From Nostoc sp. 106C (GTDB lineage: Bacteria; Cyanobacteriota; Cyanobacteriia; Cyanobacteriales; Nostocaceae), in the NCBI RefSeq assembly GCF_002154725.1, contig NZ_MTAW01000106.1, positions 1 through 64,000 on the forward strand: DNA of 64,000 nucleotides. Reading direction: 5' to 3'. Numbering within the stretch: position 1 is the stretch's first letter; every line of letters starts with the position of its first letter. A program made the translations under genes and the position numbers. The notes below the pieces were generated by a model. That model was given only the letters and a program-made list of their open reading frames with translations, was not told the DNA's origin and ran no database searches. Below, in pieces: positions 28,365 through 37,390 of this stretch.

Positions 28365-29485
28365 GGCAGAAATTCAAAGCTTTAGGGGGAGAAATGGAAT
28401 TAGCTCCTCAAACACTCACTGCCCCTCTAATCCATAACATCTTATCCCAATTGCCTAGCCATCAAACTGTTGTTACAGGGAGGACAGGAATTAAATTGAT
28501 TTTGCAGGCTATCAAAGAAGAATTAAATGGGGTATTTCTTCTGCCAGCCTATTTATGTTCTAGCGTACTTCAAACTTTTCAAGAAGAAAAAATTGAAATA
28601 GCTTTTTATAACATTAATTCTGATTTAAGTTTAGATTTAATGCATTTAATAAAGCAGGTAGAGAATTTATCTCCTCAAGGAATATTTTTTATTAACTATT
28701 TCGGATTTCCTGTCGCTAAAAAAGTTAAGGAAGCTCTGCTAAATTTAAAAAAACAGTGCTGGTTGATTGAAGATTGCGTCCAGGGATCTCTAGTTGAAGC
28801 TACTCATCCGGTTGTTGGGAAAATTGGACATTTTAGCTTGACCAGTTTTCGGAAATATTTACCCTTGCCAGATGGCGGATTAGTGATCAATAATACACAA
28901 CATACTTTAGCTTATTTGCCAGCAATCCTTAGCAAGTTTGTGAGATATCGTTTATTTGGTAAGTTTTTACGTTATGAGTTTATCCACCATTACTTAAACT
29001 CTTCTGAATTAGAAGAGATATATCTAAATCTCTTCGCTGCTGCGGAAAGAGAATTAGATACTCAAACGCCCATGCAGGGAATGTCTGAAATTTCCCAAGA
29101 TTTACTTAAGCGTCTTAATTTGTCGGATGCTATGGAAAGAAGACGCAGCAATTTTTTATCTATTCTCCAGGCATTTACGGAAACTCCTAAACTACAGTCT
29201 CTAGGTGTTCCCTTGATTGCACAATTACCAGAAGGAGTATCTCCTTTGGTATTTCCCCTTCGAGTCAGAGAGAAGAAAAGAGACCAACTAAGGCATCAAC
29301 TCCAGTCTCAAAACGTCTTTTGTCCTATTCACTGGCATTTACCTCAAGAAGTTCAAGTAACCGAATTTCCAGAAGCCCATCAGATATCAAAAGAAATACT
29401 GAGTTTGCCTATCGACCAACGTTACACCAAAGACGATATGAATAGTTTGATCGACCAATTATTGATCGCGTATCAAAATATATGA
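28361..29485 (+). CDS. DegT-like PLP-dependent enzyme of the nonulosonic acid cluster
   Basis: This is a 374-residue protein of the aspartate-aminotransferase fold. The DegT-family middle is visible: LIEDCVQGSLVEA near 138-150, with the PLP-pyridine Asp, and the Schiff-base lysine region FSLTSFRKYLPLPDGGLVINN near 155-176 (FRKYLPLPDGG). Substrate-binding N-terminal motifs differ from LegC, so it is not a duplicate. It may aminate another position, act on a linked carbohydrate, or serve the methyltransferase and FemAB-like genes downstream to which it is coupled by 4-bp overlap. No family name beyond DegT-like can be supported. Confidence 0.8.
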   Translation: MRQKFKALGGEMELAPQTLTAPLIHNILSQLPSHQTVVTGRTGIKLILQAIKEELNGVFLLPAYLCSSVLQTFQEEKIEIAFYNINSDLSLDLMHLIKQVENLSPQGIFFINYFGFPVAKKVKEALLNLKKQCWLIEDCVQGSLVEATHPVVGKIGHFSLTSFRKYLPLPDGGLVINNTQHTLAYLPAILSKFVRYRLFGKFLRYEFIHHYLNSSELEEIYLNLFAAAERELDTQTPMQGMSEISQDLLKRLNLSDAMERRRSNFLSILQAFTETPKLQSLGVPLIAQLPEGVSPLVFPLRVREKKRDQLRHQLQSQNVFCPIHWHLPQEVQVTEFPEAHQISKEILSLPIDQRYTKDDMNSLIDQLLIAYQNI

Positions 29486-30156
29486 TGAATTGGGATTCCA
29501 CTTGGGAACAGATATTCAGTACACGGGAGTGGGGAAAATATCCTCCAGAAGAAGTTATTCGCTTCATAGCGCGAAATTTTTATGCCTTTACAAATAGAAA
29601 GCAAATTAAATTGCTAGAAATTGGCTGCGGTACTGGAGCAAATATTTGGTATATGAGCAGAGAAGGTTTTGATGTCTATGGGATTGATGGATCAGCCACA
29701 GCAATAGCTAAAGCGGAAAATCGTTTACATTCAGAAGGTTTAAAAGCCCATCTCCAAATCGGGGATCTGATTTCATTATCTAACTTTTATCCTCCTGCCT
29801 ATTTTGATGCAGTGCTAGACGTAGCGTGCTTGCAACACAACTCAATTCCAGGCATTAAAATCATAGTAGAACAAGTTAAAACTGTGCTCAAACCTGGAGG
29901 TAGAATCTTTTCTATGGCCGTTGCTTCTGGATCGTGGGGATATGGCTTAGGGAAAGAAGTCGAATCAGGAACGTTCATTGAGATCACGGAAGGACCTTTA
30001 GAAAGCAAAGGGCTATGCCATTTTTTCAATTTAGAAGAAGTGCAGGAACTCTCAAATTACTTTACTGATGTACAAATTGAATATTCACTTCGTAGTCTGA
30101 ACCACCAGCAACAATATTATAAGCATTGGCTTGTCGAAGGCAAAAAACAACCGTGA
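29482..30156 (+). CDS. Class I SAM-dependent methyltransferase
   Basis: This 224-residue methyltransferase has motif I LLEIGCGTGANIWYMS near 45-60, acidic motif YGIDGSATAIAKAE near 66-79, and FDAVLDVACLQHN near 110, where a canonical DxVxD is present. KPGGRIFSMA marks the post-motif loop. The substrate is not determined by sequence. By position it probably O- or N-methylates an intermediate or the completed nonulosonic sugar. It starts at a coupled ATGATG just at the previous stop codon, and its TGA overlaps the next gene's GTG. Confidence 0.85.
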   Translation: MMNWDSTWEQIFSTREWGKYPPEEVIRFIARNFYAFTNRKQIKLLEIGCGTGANIWYMSREGFDVYGIDGSATAIAKAENRLHSEGLKAHLQIGDLISLSNFYPPAYFDAVLDVACLQHNSIPGIKIIVEQVKTVLKPGGRIFSMAVASGSWGYGLGKEVESGTFIEITEGPLESKGLCHFFNLEEVQELSNYFTDVQIEYSLRSLNHQQQYYKHWLVEGKKQP

Positions 30157-31208
30157 AATGGCAAATTTTTACTGCTCAAGAGACAGAAGAGTGGTACAAA
30201 GTACTAGAACGTTTTCACTCAATAGATATCTATTTTCTCCCTGAATATCATAGAGCATATGAGTTAAATGGGGATGGAATAGCTTATGCTTTTGTTGCCC
30301 AAGATGAAGGTAATACTTGGTTTTACCCTTTCTTTGTGCGTTCTATTCAGCAAGTTGGGTCTGAAGTTTTAGACGAGCCTTGGTACGATATTGAAACAGT
30401 CTACGGATACAGTGGTCCATTAAGTACTACTACCGATCCAGCGTTTTTGACAAAAGTTCAAGCCGTGTTTTCTCAATGGTGCCAAGATAATCGTATAATT
30501 GCTGAGTTTATTCGCTTCAATCCGCTGCTTCAGAATCACCAATACGTCGATCAGTCTTGTCGGCTAATCCCCAATAGAGAAACGGTCGTTGTTAGTTTAA
30601 AGGGATCTGAGCAAGATTTATGGGCAAACTATCCTTCTGTGCAGCGCAATATGGTTAACAAAGCTATTAAAAATGGATTGGTTTGTGCAGAAAGTTCTAC
30701 ACCGGAAAACTTAGAAGCATTCCGACAAATGTATGAACAGACGATGAACCTTCTCGGCGCTATTCCTTATTACTACTTCTGTGAGTCTTATTTTAAATAC
30801 TTATGGAACAATCTGACTCAAGCCGTTAAACTATTCACGGTCAGATATGAAGAGCATATTGTTACTGCTGGATTATTTCTGCAACATGGAGATTTCCTCC
30901 ACTACCATCTGGCAGGTAGCGATGTCAATTATCGCTCCTTTGCTCCTAACAATTTACTATTACACACAGTTGCACAATGGGGACAAAAAAACGGCTTTCA
31001 CTGGCTGCATCTGGGAGGGGGACGAACCGCAGACCCAAAAGATGACCTCTTCCGCTTTAAAGCCAGTCTCTCGAGATTGTATCTTCCTTTCTATATCGGT
31101 GGACGAGTTCATAATGCAGCCGTCTACGAAAAACTCTGCGTTAACTGGATGCGTCAGCAACAATTCATCCAACGGCCTAACTACTTCCTTCTTTATCGCT
31201 TAACTTGA
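30153..31208 (+). CDS. FemAB/CelD-like GNAT acyltransferase of the nonulosonic acid cluster
   Basis: This 351-residue protein (counted from the GTG at 30153) shows the FemAB-type double-GNAT architecture: two acyltransferase halves, with RNMVNKAIKNGLVC and the second block FRQMYEQTMNLLGA and YYFCESYFKYLWN. YHLAGSDVNYRSFAPNNLLLHTVAQWGQKNGFHWLHLGGG is characteristic of FemAB/BioF2-like transferases. The GTG overlaps the upstream TGA (GTGA), favouring it over the TTG at 30126. The family uses aminoacyl-tRNA or acyl-CoA donors on sugars or peptidoglycan. In this cluster it may acylate the amino sugar or nonulosonate. No LegH/PglD-type acetyltransferase is present. Confidence 0.8.
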   Translation: MKWQIFTAQETEEWYKVLERFHSIDIYFLPEYHRAYELNGDGIAYAFVAQDEGNTWFYPFFVRSIQQVGSEVLDEPWYDIETVYGYSGPLSTTTDPAFLTKVQAVFSQWCQDNRIIAEFIRFNPLLQNHQYVDQSCRLIPNRETVVVSLKGSEQDLWANYPSVQRNMVNKAIKNGLVCAESSTPENLEAFRQMYEQTMNLLGAIPYYYFCESYFKYLWNNLTQAVKLFTVRYEEHIVTAGLFLQHGDFLHYHLAGSDVNYRSFAPNNLLLHTVAQWGQKNGFHWLHLGGGRTADPKDDLFRFKASLSRLYLPFYIGGRVHNAAVYEKLCVNWMRQQQFIQRPNYFLLYRLT

Positions 31209-31395
31209 AGCAATTACTGTTATTTTCTGGTTATATTTGGGAATTCTATTAATTAACACAACTTGGAAAGTTAATAGGTAAACTCTAGTTTCCAGCGGTC
31301 ACTGGTAAGCGTAAAAGTACCTCATTTTTATTTATGAGATACCTGAACTTTCCAACTCGTGAATTAAAAACCCTGAAAAGAACTAGGGGAATACC
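31209..31395. other. Spacer between the two halves of the nonulosonic acid cluster
   Basis: 187 bases with an imperfect repeat TTTCCAACTCGTGAATTAAAAAC. It is the only gap over 100 bases in the cluster, so a second promoter for the PtmE, LegF and giant-protein genes is plausible. Confidence 0.4.
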
Positions 31396-32445
31396 GTGAA
31401 AGACTGGAAAATAATATTGATTTCGCCACAATACTCACTTCGGGAAGCAATCCAAACCATTGATACTAGCGCTCTGCAAATTGCACTGGTTGTGAACGAA
31501 CAACAGCAATTATTAGGAACTGTGACTGATGGAGATATCCGCCGAGCGATATTGAGAGGGTTATCGTTAGATGAACCTGTTCATCTAGCAATGAATCTTC
31601 AACCCATTACTGTCGGTACTAATACGACTAATGATGAAATTATCGCTATAATGCGCCGAAAAAGCATTCGGCAAATCCCTGTAATTGATCTAGACAGGCG
31701 AGTTGTCAAACTTGCACTACTAGAACAACTGCTAGAAGTTACTAAGCGTGATAACTGGATTGTTTTAATTGCTGGTGGGTTGGGAACTCGGTTAGCCCCC
31801 TTAACTCAAGATTGTCCAAAGCCCTTGTTGAAAGTAGGTGGTAAGCCAATTCTGGAAAATATCTTAGAGAGCTTTATTGACTGTGGATTCCATCAATTTT
31901 TTATTTCAGTCAATTATAAATCTCACATGATTGAAAACTACTTTAACGATGGCTCACGGTGGGGAGTAAATGTCGAATATCTGCGTGAAACAGAACGTTT
32001 AGGTACTGCTGGCGGTTTAAGTTTACTGCCGGAACACCCAGAATTACCTTTTTTTGTAATGAATGCGGATTTATTAACGAAACTGAACTTCCATAACATG
32101 CTCAATTTTCATCAAGAGCATGAGAGCGTGGCAACAATGGCAGTCACAGAGTATGATTTTCAGATTCCCTTTGGTGTAGTTGATACAGAGCAACAAAGAA
32201 TTATTGGACTTAGAGAGAAGCCTGTATATAAATTTCATGTTAATACAGGAATTTATATTTTAGAACCATCATGTTTAGACTCAATTCCTAAAGCAAAATA
32301 CTACGACATGCCGTCTCTATTTGAAACACTAATTCAAAAACAAGAAAAAACCTCTGCTTTTCCCATTAGAGAATACTGGTTAGATATTGGAAGGATGAGT
32401 GATTTTGAGAAAGCCAACGAAGAATTTAGAGAGGTATTTGTATGA
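31396..32445 (+). CDS. ptmE: PtmE-type CBS-nucleotidyltransferase (glucosamine-1-phosphate guanylyltransferase)
   Basis: PtmE makes GDP-glucosamine from GTP and glucosamine-1-phosphate, the entry step of the GDP-based legionaminic acid route in Campylobacter. The 349 residues carry two CBS motifs in the first 120 (VTDGDIRRAILRG, IRQIPVIDLDRRV), then the nucleotidyltransferase signature IAGGLGTRLAPLTQDCPKPLLKVGGKPILE near 127-156, and the metal-binding MNADLLTKLNF near 223. The CBS-transferase order matches PtmE. The start is GTG, 187 bases after the FemAB-like gene. Its presence favours the GDP-legionaminic variant over the UDP-based pseudaminic route. Confidence 0.85.
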   Translation: MKDWKIILISPQYSLREAIQTIDTSALQIALVVNEQQQLLGTVTDGDIRRAILRGLSLDEPVHLAMNLQPITVGTNTTNDEIIAIMRRKSIRQIPVIDLDRRVVKLALLEQLLEVTKRDNWIVLIAGGLGTRLAPLTQDCPKPLLKVGGKPILENILESFIDCGFHQFFISVNYKSHMIENYFNDGSRWGVNVEYLRETERLGTAGGLSLLPEHPELPFFVMNADLLTKLNFHNMLNFHQEHESVATMAVTEYDFQIPFGVVDTEQQRIIGLREKPVYKFHVNTGIYILEPSCLDSIPKAKYYDMPSLFETLIQKQEKTSAFPIREYWLDIGRMSDFEKANEEFREVFV

Positions 32446-33128
32446 TTCAAGAAAAAAAAGTTTTGGCAATTATTCCCGCCCGAGGAGGATCTAAAACAGT
32501 CCCGCGTAAAAATATTCGAGAAATAGGAGGAAAACCATTAATTGCATGGACAATTGAAGAAGCTAAAAAATCTATTTATATAGATAGATTAATACTGTCA
32601 TCAGAAGATGATGAAATTATTAGCATCGCTCAACAATGGGGCTGTGAAGTTGCTTTTAAACGCCCTATTGAACTCGCTCAGGATGATACGCCAGGAATTG
32701 CTCCTGTTTTACACGCTTTAAGTCAGCTTCCTATATATGATTATATTGTTCTTCTCCAACCAACTTCTCCTCTGAGAAAGGTGATAGACATTGATGCTTG
32801 TCTTGAAGCTTGTGTTAAAACTCACAGTTATTCTTCTGTCTCAGTTACTGAATCTGATTCAAGCCCCTATTGGATGTATACCGTTGATAAAAGTGGAAAA
32901 ATGCAGCCTTTTATCAAAACACCCAATATTTTTGAGCGTCGGCAAGATTTACCAAAAGTTTATCTATTAAATGGTGCTGTTTATGTGGCTCAAACAGCAT
33001 GGCTCCTACAAAATAAAAATTTTATTAGTGAAGACACAACGGCATATATTATGCCATTGGAACGTTCATTAGATATAGATACTGAATTCGATTTACTTTG
33101 GATGCAGAACCATATAAAACATAGTTAA
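32442..33128 (+). CDS. legF: LegF/NeuA-type CMP-nonulosonate cytidylyltransferase
   Basis: It activates the nonulosonic acid with CTP to CMP-sugar for transfer. The 228 residues begin with the diagnostic LAIIPARGGSKTVPRKNIREIGGKPLIAWTI, with GGSK-x-x-RKN the CTP loop. The LLQPTSPLRK block and DIDTEFDLLWMQ end (Asp-Ile-Asp) are typical. It overlaps the PtmE-type gene by 4 bases and is followed 40 bases later by the giant glycosyltransferase. Whether it prefers legionaminate, pseudaminate or N-acetylneuraminate cannot be read, but the LegB/PtmE neighbours argue for legionaminate. Confidence 0.92.
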   Translation: MIQEKKVLAIIPARGGSKTVPRKNIREIGGKPLIAWTIEEAKKSIYIDRLILSSEDDEIISIAQQWGCEVAFKRPIELAQDDTPGIAPVLHALSQLPIYDYIVLLQPTSPLRKVIDIDACLEACVKTHSYSSVSVTESDSSPYWMYTVDKSGKMQPFIKTPNIFERRQDLPKVYLLNGAVYVAQTAWLLQNKNFISEDTTAYIMPLERSLDIDTEFDLLWMQNHIKHS

Positions 33129-33167
33129 TATTTACAAACTAATCTTATTTCTATTAATTGAGTAATT

Positions 33168-36100
33168 ATGCCTAAAATCAGATTAATTGTAGTTCAAGGA
33201 CCAGCCCAATTACTAACTGTACTCTCTGTGCTTCGTTCACAAGAAAAAAATGGAGAATATAGAAACTGTGATGATTATTTGATAATGGGGGGCTATAGAG
33301 ACCAAAAATTGAATAAAGTGTGTATACAAATTTCTCAAATTTGGAAATTTAAAGAGAGGTTATCACTTTATGAATTTGAAAATCTTTGTTCTGTAAAAGA
33401 TTTTGATTTTGTTACCACGACACAGTTATTAAAAAACTACCTCAACCTTCCATTTGCTGATGTTGTTTATACTTGTCGCAACTGGCAATTTATAAATGAA
33501 GTATTTTTATCAGCTTATGCAAACGCTCGGAAAATATGTTATGGAGATAGTTTAGGTTTATTAAACCTGTATAGTAGTAATTCAGATATTAAATCTCTAA
33601 ATGCATGTGGTTATATTCCTATAGATGATAGTTATCTGATTACACCAATCGATTGTGGAAAATCATTTGAACTTTGTAATGTTAAACAAGTTAGTCCAGA
33701 GTTTTTTGAAGATATAGTTTCTGATAGTTCTAGACAAATAGATGGGCTTAGAGATTATTGTAAAAATCTGAACAATCAATTTGGAAATTCATTAACAATT
33801 TCTCTAACATCTTATGAGACAGAAGCTGGATTAGTCAAAAATTATCAAGATGAAATTCATTCTTACCTATCAAGTATTTTACCTTATACTCAAGCATGCG
33901 AAAATATTTTAGTTAAAGGTCACCCAAGGCAGCAACTCAATCAGGCACAGGTACTAGTTAGAGAACTAAATAAACACAAGCTTAATGCTTTTTTGATTCC
34001 AGAAGTTTTTACAAGAGTGCCTATTGATCTATTTTGTAACTTTTTGAAAATCACGAAAGCATTTACATCTTATTCTTCAGCATGTGTCTCTATTGCGTAT
34101 CTTTGTCAAAGCGAATTGGTGATAGGCTATGGAGAAAAAATAGTTAGCGAATTTTATGATAAAAATATAGGAGAAGAAAAACTCATATATGAACATATTT
34201 TCTCTTTAGCTGTAAAACAGGCTTATATGAAAAAATTTGAGCCTATAAGTTTTATAGATATAAAAGAAAAAATTACACAATTTCATCAATATCCAATATT
34301 AATTAAACCAAGCACCAATATGCAATACCAAATCCAATCCCAAGTCGCAGAAAAAGATATTATTCAGTGGTTTCATCAACTTTACTATAATGCAGCCCAG
34401 CAAAGAGGGCTAACATGGCAAAAAACTTATTGGATGGGAATACCTGTTTACAAGTGTCCATTAGATTTATGGATTTATCAGGAGATTCTATTTGAAATTA
34501 AGCCTGACATTATTATTGAAACTGGAACACTTTATGGTGGAAGTGCTTTATTTTTGGCACAGATGTGCGATCTACTTGGTAAGGGTGAAATTGTAAGTAT
34601 TGACATCCAAGATCGCCCTAATAGACCCCAGCATCCCCGCATATCTTATTGGCTCGGCTCTTCAATATCTGAAACTATGATAGAGCGAGTACGGCAAAAA
34701 ATAACCAATAAAAGCTCAGTATTGGTTATTTTGGATTCTGATCATCGTGCCGAACATGTATTACAAGAACTGCATCTTTACCATCAATTTGTGACACCTA
34801 AAAGCTATCTTATTGTCGAGGACACAAATATTAATGGCCATCCAGTTTATCCTGAGTATGGGCCTGGTCCAATGGAGGCAGTTCAAGCTTTTCTACATGA
34901 AAATTCAGATTTTTATATAGAGCAAGAATGTGAAAAATTATATCTCACATTTAACCCGTCAGGATATTTAAAGAAGCGCGACTACCAAGAAGTTACTGAG
35001 ACTGATACATTTTCAATTTACATCCAAGAGTACCAAAAAGACCCTAGTAATCCATTAGCGATCGCTAACTTGCGAGAATTGCGTAATCAAATTGCTATTG
35101 AATTTCTGAACTTACCAGCTTTTCAACTTGAAAGCGTTTACATAGGAGAATTGGGTAAGAAGCATCAAGTATTGCTTAAAGTGGGTTTGATAAATGAACC
35201 AATTACTCCTAAAGAACAGGCTTTTGTTAATGAAGTAGTCACATATCTCTCGCAAGAATGTGATGATTCTAAAGTGCTTCAGTCTCTACTGGTAGCTATG
35301 CTGTATCTTCATCCTCAGCAGTTACCCTTGCGTCAGGAAATTGCTCTCATACCTTATTGGCTGATAACTGACTACGTCACCTATCTTTTTAATCCGCATT
35401 CTTACTTCCAAAAATCTGGTGAATCAAAAGATTATTACTATTATCTTGAAGATTGGGTAGATGTCTTACATAAATCTATTTTATGCCATGATAATTTTAT
35501 TTATTGGAATGATTTTTTAGAGAATTTTGTGTTTAAGTCTAATTTTATTCATTTATACTTTAATGAGGCAAATGTTAAAAGTATTTATGCCAAACGAGCA
35601 GAAATCATAGAGCATTTTTTAAAAGAGAAGAACTATAAATTAGATTATGTATTCCCTAATAGTTCTATTAACCGTAGAAAAATTCGTCTTGGAATATTAG
35701 CATCTCATTTTCTCCCCTCATCTGAAACCTTTGCTTCTCTTCCTGTTTATGAATATCTAAGCAGAGAGTATGAAGTAATCTTGTACTCTCTTAATCAAAC
35801 TGGTCATCCACTAGAGCAATATTGTCAAAGTTGTGCAAACTCCTTTAAGTTACTACCACAAGAATTAACAGAACAAGTAAATACTATTCGTGCTGACGAT
35901 CTGGATATATTATTTATCGCTACTAATGTAACAGCAGTAACTAATCAAATATGCTTCTTATCAATGCATAGATTAGCTAGGATACAAGTTACAAGTGGAG
36001 GCTCGGTTGTTACAACTGGAGTACGAAATATAGATTATTATATTTCCGGTACATTAACCGACCCATCACCAACAGCACAAGAACAGTATCGAGAAAAATT

Positions 36101-37241
36101 AGTGAAATTAGAAGGAACTGCGCATTGTTTTAGTTATGGTGCTGAACCGGAAAAGGTAACTGTAGAAGTTGATCGAGAGAGTTTAGGAATTTCTCAAGAT
36201 ACTATTGTTTTTATCTCTAGTGCTAACTTCTTCAAAATCATCCCAGAATTAATTAACTCATGGGCAAAAATTATTACAGAAGTGCCAAATTCCGTTCTGG
36301 TACTACTACCATATGGGCCAAATTGGTCTAATGCATATCCAAAGAAAGCTTTTGAAAATCACTTAAGTAAAGTATTTGCAAAATATGAGATATCAGTAAA
36401 TAGATTGATAGTTTTAGATCCTCAGCCAATACCAAATAGAGAAGATGTTAAGGAATACTTCAAAATCGCTGATGTTTATCTAGATTCTTATCCATTTGCG
36501 GGTACAACTTCTTTAATTGAACCATTACAGGTTAATCTACCAGTAATTGCTAGACAGGGAACTAGTTTTCGTTCTGCCATGGGTGCAGCAATGGTGCAAG
36601 CATTGAATATTCCTGGTTTAGTTGCGGATAATGAAGAGTCTTATATCCAGCTAGCGATCGCACTTGGTAATGACTCTGAATTACGCCAGCAAAAGAGTGC
36701 TCAAATCCAAGGAAAAATGCAGGCTAATCCTAGTTTTCTAGATAGTCGCTCCTACTCAGCTAAAATAGGAAGCCTATTTCAAGAGCTATTCAGCAATTAT
36801 CTTGTAGATAATCTAAGCCAAAATTTGCGCTTAAATGATACTAACCTGATTGTTTTTCCTGACTGGTCACAGCCAGAAGACCTACTATATCAAGATTTAG
36901 CAAGTGTGATTTCTGCTCTCACTACTCACCCAGATAAAAGTCAGATAACTCTCTTAATAGATACTCATAATATTGCTGAAGAGGAAGCTGATATGCTTTT
37001 ATCGTCTTTGACCATGAATTTGCTCATGGAAGAGGATGTGGATATAACAGAGGGTCCAGAAATTTCTCTGTTAGGTCATATAAGTGATATTCAATGGCAT
37101 ATTCTTTTGCCTAGGATTCAAACTCGAATTGCTATGGCAATAGATAACCCGCAGGCGATCACACAAGTAAAAGCAGACAAGTTACCAGTCTGTGAATTAG
37201 ATAGCTTGAGCATCTTCCAATCAGAGGTTATACCTGTCTAG
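33168..37241 (+). CDS. Trimodular giant: polysialyltransferase-like, CmcI-type methyltransferase and GT41/OGT-like
   Basis: A 1357-residue fusion not recognised as a named protein. Residues about 1-345 resemble bacterial polysialyltransferase-like enzymes that use CMP-nonulosonates: LIVVQGPAQLLTVLSVL at the start, LVKGHPRQQ (the HP motif, 251-254) and FTSYSSACVSIAY (the SS motif, 303-304). About 400-605 is a CmcI/cephalosporin-hydroxylase-like methyltransferase with ETGTLYGGSALFLAQ (451-465), ILDSDH (521-526) and VEDTNINGHP. After a helical linker, 838-1200 is GT41/SPINDLY-like, with SANFFKIIPELI (Lys1023) and DVYLDSYPFAGTTSLIEPL. The His corresponding to the GT41 NHxxG motif appears replaced by Ser (LPSSET). 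A 150-residue acidic tail follows. It directly follows the CMP-sugar gene. Confidence 0.78.
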   Translation: MPKIRLIVVQGPAQLLTVLSVLRSQEKNGEYRNCDDYLIMGGYRDQKLNKVCIQISQIWKFKERLSLYEFENLCSVKDFDFVTTTQLLKNYLNLPFADVVYTCRNWQFINEVFLSAYANARKICYGDSLGLLNLYSSNSDIKSLNACGYIPIDDSYLITPIDCGKSFELCNVKQVSPEFFEDIVSDSSRQIDGLRDYCKNLNNQFGNSLTISLTSYETEAGLVKNYQDEIHSYLSSILPYTQACENILVKGHPRQQLNQAQVLVRELNKHKLNAFLIPEVFTRVPIDLFCNFLKITKAFTSYSSACVSIAYLCQSELVIGYGEKIVSEFYDKNIGEEKLIYEHIFSLAVKQAYMKKFEPISFIDIKEKITQFHQYPILIKPSTNMQYQIQSQVAEKDIIQWFHQLYYNAAQQRGLTWQKTYWMGIPVYKCPLDLWIYQEILFEIKPDIIIETGTLYGGSALFLAQMCDLLGKGEIVSIDIQDRPNRPQHPRISYWLGSSISETMIERVRQKITNKSSVLVILDSDHRAEHVLQELHLYHQFVTPKSYLIVEDTNINGHPVYPEYGPGPMEAVQAFLHENSDFYIEQECEKLYLTFNPSGYLKKRDYQEVTETDTFSIYIQEYQKDPSNPLAIANLRELRNQIAIEFLNLPAFQLESVYIGELGKKHQVLLKVGLINEPITPKEQAFVNEVVTYLSQECDDSKVLQSLLVAMLYLHPQQLPLRQEIALIPYWLITDYVTYLFNPHSYFQKSGESKDYYYYLEDWVDVLHKSILCHDNFIYWNDFLENFVFKSNFIHLYFNEANVKSIYAKRAEIIEHFLKEKNYKLDYVFPNSSINRRKIRLGILASHFLPSSETFASLPVYEYLSREYEVILYSLNQTGHPLEQYCQSCANSFKLLPQELTEQVNTIRADDLDILFIATNVTAVTNQICFLSMHRLARIQVTSGGSVVTTGVRNIDYYISGTLTDPSPTAQEQYREKLVKLEGTAHCFSYGAEPEKVTVEVDRESLGISQDTIVFISSANFFKIIPELINSWAKIITEVPNSVLVLLPYGPNWSNAYPKKAFENHLSKVFAKYEISVNRLIVLDPQPIPNREDVKEYFKIADVYLDSYPFAGTTSLIEPLQVNLPVIARQGTSFRSAMGAAMVQALNIPGLVADNEESYIQLAIALGNDSELRQQKSAQIQGKMQANPSFLDSRSYSAKIGSLFQELFSNYLVDNLSQNLRLNDTNLIVFPDWSQPEDLLYQDLASVISALTTHPDKSQITLLIDTHNIAEEEADMLLSSLTMNLLMEEDVDITEGPEISLLGHISDIQWHILLPRIQTRIAMAIDNPQAITQVKADKLPVCELDSLSIFQSEVIPV

Positions 37242-37261
37242 CAAATATACCTGGCAATTAG

Positions 37262-37360
37262 AAATCGCGGCTACACAAACGAAGTCCCTTCGGGTTCGCC
37301 AGTCGCCTGCGGAGGGAAACCTTCCCGCAGCACTGGACTCACCGCCTGCGCGGACTTGAG
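37262..37360. repeat. Palindrome-rich interspersed repeat fragment
   Basis: The GC-rich stretch (GAAGTCCCTTCGGGTTCGCC, GTCGCCTGCGGAGGG, CCTTCCCGCAGCACTG) matches in style the elements at 41236-41465, sharing TTCCCGCAG. It lies between the giant gene and the shared terminator. Confidence 0.5.
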
Positions 37361-37367
37361 GAATTTT

Positions 37368-37390
37368 AAACCCGCATAGGCGGGTTTTGT
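37368..37390. terminator. Bidirectional terminator between the giant gene and ogtA
   Basis: AAACCCGC pairs with GCGGGTTT around loop ATAG, with TTTTGT on the plus strand and TTTAAAA on the minus strand. It sits between the two convergent stop codons. Confidence 0.8.
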
